Shown in pieces: positions 60,813 through 64,000 of a stretch of DNA of 64,000 nucleotides. This DNA is from Acanthamoeba castellanii str. Neff (taxonomy: Eukaryota > Discosea > Longamoebia > Acanthamoebidae): positions 529,691 to 593,690 of the forward strand of contig NW_004457532.1 of the NCBI RefSeq assembly GCF_000313135.1, written 5' to 3'. The notes under the pieces are model-generated. The model worked only from the letters and a program-made list of their open reading frames with translations. It did no database searches and was not told where the DNA came from. The position numbers and the translations under genes were made by a program. Every line of letters begins with the position of its first letter. The first letter of the stretch is position 1.

Positions 60813-61332
60813 CTTCGCTCTACTCGATTCTGTCTGTATCTGATGATTTCGATGACAAAACAAACGGCCACAGCCAGCGAACAGAAAAAGCTGCGAGAAA
60901 ATGGGAAAAAAGATAGAATTTTCTGGCCTCAAAACCTGACAACGGCGCACCGGTCTGTGTTTGACAATTTCGCTTGGGTGGTGCCCACTGTGTCACACCG
61001 GGCAATGACGGCTGAACCATGCCACACGGATAACCATGCCGCACGACTACAAATAAAACAGCAACGACAAAAGCCGGGCACTACTCTCTCCGGCACCAAT
61101 AACAATAAAGCCAGATAATTTAGGTCTTTTATTAATTGTTTTCAAGCCCTGGCGGGCGGGACCAAAGAGAAAGGCACGGGCACGCGCATCTCAGCCCCCA
61201 AAGAAGGGATTCGAGTCTCTACTCCCCCTTCCCACGGAGAGAGGCAGACCCAAAGCAACCATTTCCTTTTCTTCTCGGACCTCTGTGGTCTCACCACTTT
61301 TGTGCTGTTGAGGCACGCGCCCCGCACGAGAG
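60813..61332. promoter_or_regulatory. Divergent promoter of eIF4A-III and the CRIB gene
   Basis: 520 bases between divergent starts. No TATA box is clear. The part next to 61333 is C/T-rich. No gene recognised. Confidence 0.4.
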
Positions 61333-64000
61333 ATGGCGACAACGAGGGTGCCCCCGCCCATCCCATCTAGAAGTACCCTACGCAAAAACACGCCCCCCTC
61401 CGATTCGGAAACCTCTTCGACCTCGTCCCCCTCGTCCCCCTCCCTGGGCTCGTCCTCCTCTGGCACACGTAACCCTCCCCCCCTCCTTCATACATCCGTT
61501 TTCATTTTTCGCTCTTTGTTCGTCGTCTTCGCTCTTTCGCCCCCTCCCCTCCAGCGACCGTCTTCGTTCTTTTTCTTGATCTGTATCGCTTCCTCCCGAC
61601 GTGGTTGTCATGTGCGTGTCGGCTGAAACGAAACGTTCTTCTCCTTTCGTTCAGGCGGGCTGGTGTTGGCTTTCGACCCAAACCCGCCGCTCAAGTCGCC
61701 CGGCAAAGCCGGGTCACTCGTGGGCGGCCTCCAGTCGCTCGGGTCGTCGACCAGCAGACCGGCGCTGGAGAAGTCCAACAGCGCCACCCCGCTGGGTCCA
61801 GGGCTCCGACCATCGGCCGCGCCGCCGACCGGCGGAGGCCTCAACCAAACCGCTCCTGGCTCGCTGCCGCACCACGCCCGGCCGTCGTTTCACGCGGCGG
61901 CCGGCAACAGTAGCGGAGCCGGCGGCACGCCGCCGCCAGCGCGGCCGGTCAGCACGGCCGGCGGGTCCGTGACGATGCCCTCCTCGCCCGTGTTCACCTC
62001 CTCCCAGCTGGGCGCCGGCAAGTTCACTCCGCCCCGCCCGCCTCCCCGCACGCGGCCGGTCTCGGTGATGCCGGGCCTGATGGCCTCCATGCCGGCAACC
62101 TATCGCTCGCCCTCTTCTTCCCACCACTCGTCCGCTTCCTCCACCAATTCATCCTCTTCCTCTTCATATTCATCATCATCCGCTTCATTATCGACTTCGT
62201 CGTCGTCGTCGTCGTCGACTTCATCGCCGTCGTCGTTCTCCGCAGCTCACGCACCATTGTCCACGCCGCCGACCACTCCCGCTCCGCCTCCGCCTTCGCA
62301 GCCCGCGCCCTCCTTTCCGCCTCTGCAGGATCAGCCGCCGTCGACGCCTCCACCACCGCCTCCTTCAGCCGAGACCTTCCCCGACGCTCTCGCTGCCGAT
62401 TCGAACGGCAGCGGCGGCTACGCCAACGGGCGCCTCATTCCCACGACCGACGGTCATTCGCTGTGCGCCAACGGCGGCCCGGCGGCCGACTCGCTGCTCT
62501 ACCAGTCCGACTCAGTCGACGAATGGCGAGGTGCGCAGGCTCACGGCCGGCTTTGCCCTTGTTGCATGGCAACGTGGCTAACCGACTAACCACTACGCAC
62601 TGTGTCGACAACATTCTCCAGAAGCCGAGGAGGACATCGGCATCGAGGGCGCCGAGTGGGGCGAAGCGACCGAGGGTACCACCCTCAGCCTCCATTCGAG
62701 CGAAGGCGGCGTGCCGGGCCTGCCGCTCGACATGGACAACGACGAATGGGAGTTCGAGGAGATCACTGAGGAGGCCGAGACCGAGGAGGAGCCCCACATC
62801 CCCTTCTCCCCGCGTATGCGCTCGACCAACTTTCCACTCACGCCGCCCCTCGCCATGCGCTCCCCGACTCTCGCCGAGCCGGCCCCCCAGAGCTCCTTTG
62901 TTGACAGCGCCAGCACCGGGCCGCCGCCGATCCCGCCGCTTCCCCTAAGCGTCTTGCAGCACCACTCGGGGTCGACCCCGCTCGCCAACCACGCCGTCAG
63001 CCCGACTGGGTCGGATTCCTCACATTCCAGCGAACCGCCGCCCCCGCTGCTCCGACCAGCCTCGGCGCAGCTGCCCCCTGTGGGCAGCCCCGCGACTCGC
63101 GAGTCTCTGGCCAACGCCCAGCGCCTCGTGCGGCCGTTCTCGACGCCGGGCAACGTCGCGCCGGTCGCGCTGTCGTCGTCTCTGCCGAGCTTGCCGCACT
63201 ACTCCGCGGCCGGCTCGCGCCCGACCCCGCCGCCGCGCGCGACCAAGCCGGTGCTGACCGCGCCCGAGGAGCGGGTCCTGGTCAAGTCCCACGTGCAGGC
63301 CACCATTCGATCGAGCGACCTCAACGCCATGCTCGAGCGCAAGCTCGAGGCCGGCCCGCCGGGCATGGGCGCCGCCGGTGTCGCGGTCGAGAACGCGTTG
63401 CGGGACTCGGACGAGAGCGAGAGAGACAGAGAGAAGGAGCGAGAGAGGGAGGAGAAGGAGCGAGAGGAGAAGGAAAAGGACGACGCGAAGAAGAAGAAAG
63501 AGAAGGACACCACTCAGCAGCAGCCGGAGAAGAAGAAATTTTGGCAGGGGACGATGCGGAGCAAGGAGAAGAAGACCAACTCGGGTCGAGAAGAAGAGCA
63601 CGACAAGGAAAAAGAGAAGGAGAAGGAGAAGGAAAAAGAGAGGGAGAAGGAAAGAGAGAAAGAGAAAGAGAAAGAAGCGAAGGAAAGAGAGAAGGAGAGA
63701 GAAGCGAAGGAGAGGGAGGAGCGCGAGAGGCAGAAGGAGGAAAACAAGGAAAAGCGGATGACCTTTGTCGGCAAGAAGTTCCGGGTGACGAGAAAGAAGA
63801 AGCCCGAATCCAAGCCCTCCAAGGACAAGAAGCCCAGCTGCGGCTCCATCATCATCTCCGCCCCGGCAGGAGCCCAACACCGCGTACGCCTTGGCTCTCT
63901 TCAGACTCAGTAATCCACAACTGACATGGATGTTGTTATTGTTGTCGCGCAGTTGCACGTCGATTTTGATTTCCAATGGACGGGCAGCGATCCCGCGTCC
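61333..64000 (+). CDS. CRIB-motif protein with disordered N-terminus, 3' end off the window
   Basis: The ATG at 61333 (MATTRVPPPIPSRSTLRKNT) opens about 700 residues of Pro/Ser-rich sequence with SH3-type motifs ([19 protein letters not shown]). An acidic stretch follows (DNDEWEFEEITEEAETEEEP), then a Lys/Glu coiled coil (63400-63760) and a basic cluster GKKFRVTRKKKPESK. Across the last intron (GTACGC donor at 63885) comes IIISAPAGAQHR joined to LHVDFDFQWTGSD. This fits the CRIB consensus ISxP(x)HxxHV for Cdc42/Rac binding. The layout (Pro-rich, basic, CRIB) is that of PAK-type or related kinases, whose catalytic domain would lie beyond the edge. Confidence 0.7.

Overview
The window is intron-dense, GC-rich nuclear DNA from a free-living amoebozoan, most probably an Acanthamoeba (inferred; no marker gene such as rRNA is present). 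The reasons are many short GT-AG introns, often with donors starting GTAC and often filled with GTGTC or CA/CG microsatellites, tightly packed genes on both strands, polyadenylated-type histone genes, a mitochondrial-type TilS, a fused DHNA-HPPK-DHPS folate gene, nicastrin, PARG, and a Dictyostelium-like calcium-regulated actin-bundling protein.

Layout. 1-5.7 kb: a GH15 glucoamylase-like enzyme (runs off the left edge) and nicastrin, both minus. 5.9-8.4 kb: histone cluster of two identical H2B proteins (minus) and one H4 (plus) with a divergent H2B/H4 promoter. 8.6-16.5 kb: actin-bundling protein, PARG, gamma-tubulin complex component GCP4. 16.6-25.7 kb: an unknown 263-aa protein, a small membrane protein, TilS, a small unknown protein, an Erv46/ERGIC3-type cargo receptor and a maltose O-acetyltransferase-like enzyme. 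26.0-33.8 kb: a large ankyrin plus SAM protein, a PLOD-type glycosyltransferase in a type II membrane protein, and a TIGR03792-like small protein. 33.9-45.8 kb: trifunctional folate enzyme, SAP-like nuclear protein, vanadium-haloperoxidase-type membrane protein, and a homeobox-PHD protein.

45.9-51 kb is different. It has long tracts with no CG dinucleotide, a broken plus-strand gene encoding a Glu/Asp/Lys-rich protein, and inside that gene a 546-bp element with perfect 28-bp inverted repeats and TGGA flanks (MITE-like). The CpG-poor domain runs into the 3' half of an EED/ESC (Polycomb repressive complex 2) WD40 gene. From 51.9 to 59 kb seven tRNA genes (Glu, three Arg, two Val, one Leu) sit among duplicated and inverted segments. 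These surround a cyclin K/T-like gene and a Ser/Pro-repeat surface-type protein whose upstream part is replaced by a repeat arm. 59.2-64 kb holds an eIF4A-III helicase and a large CRIB-motif protein running off the right edge.

Most genes are unrelated housekeeping or signalling genes. Shared themes are chromatin (H2B, H4, PARG, EED, homeobox-PHD, SAP protein), organelle tRNA maturation (TilS), folate synthesis, and transcription/RNA (cyclin, eIF4A-III). The candidates for undescribed biology are the CpG-free domain with its broken gene and inserted element, and the inverted tRNA duplication at 57.2-58.9 kb.
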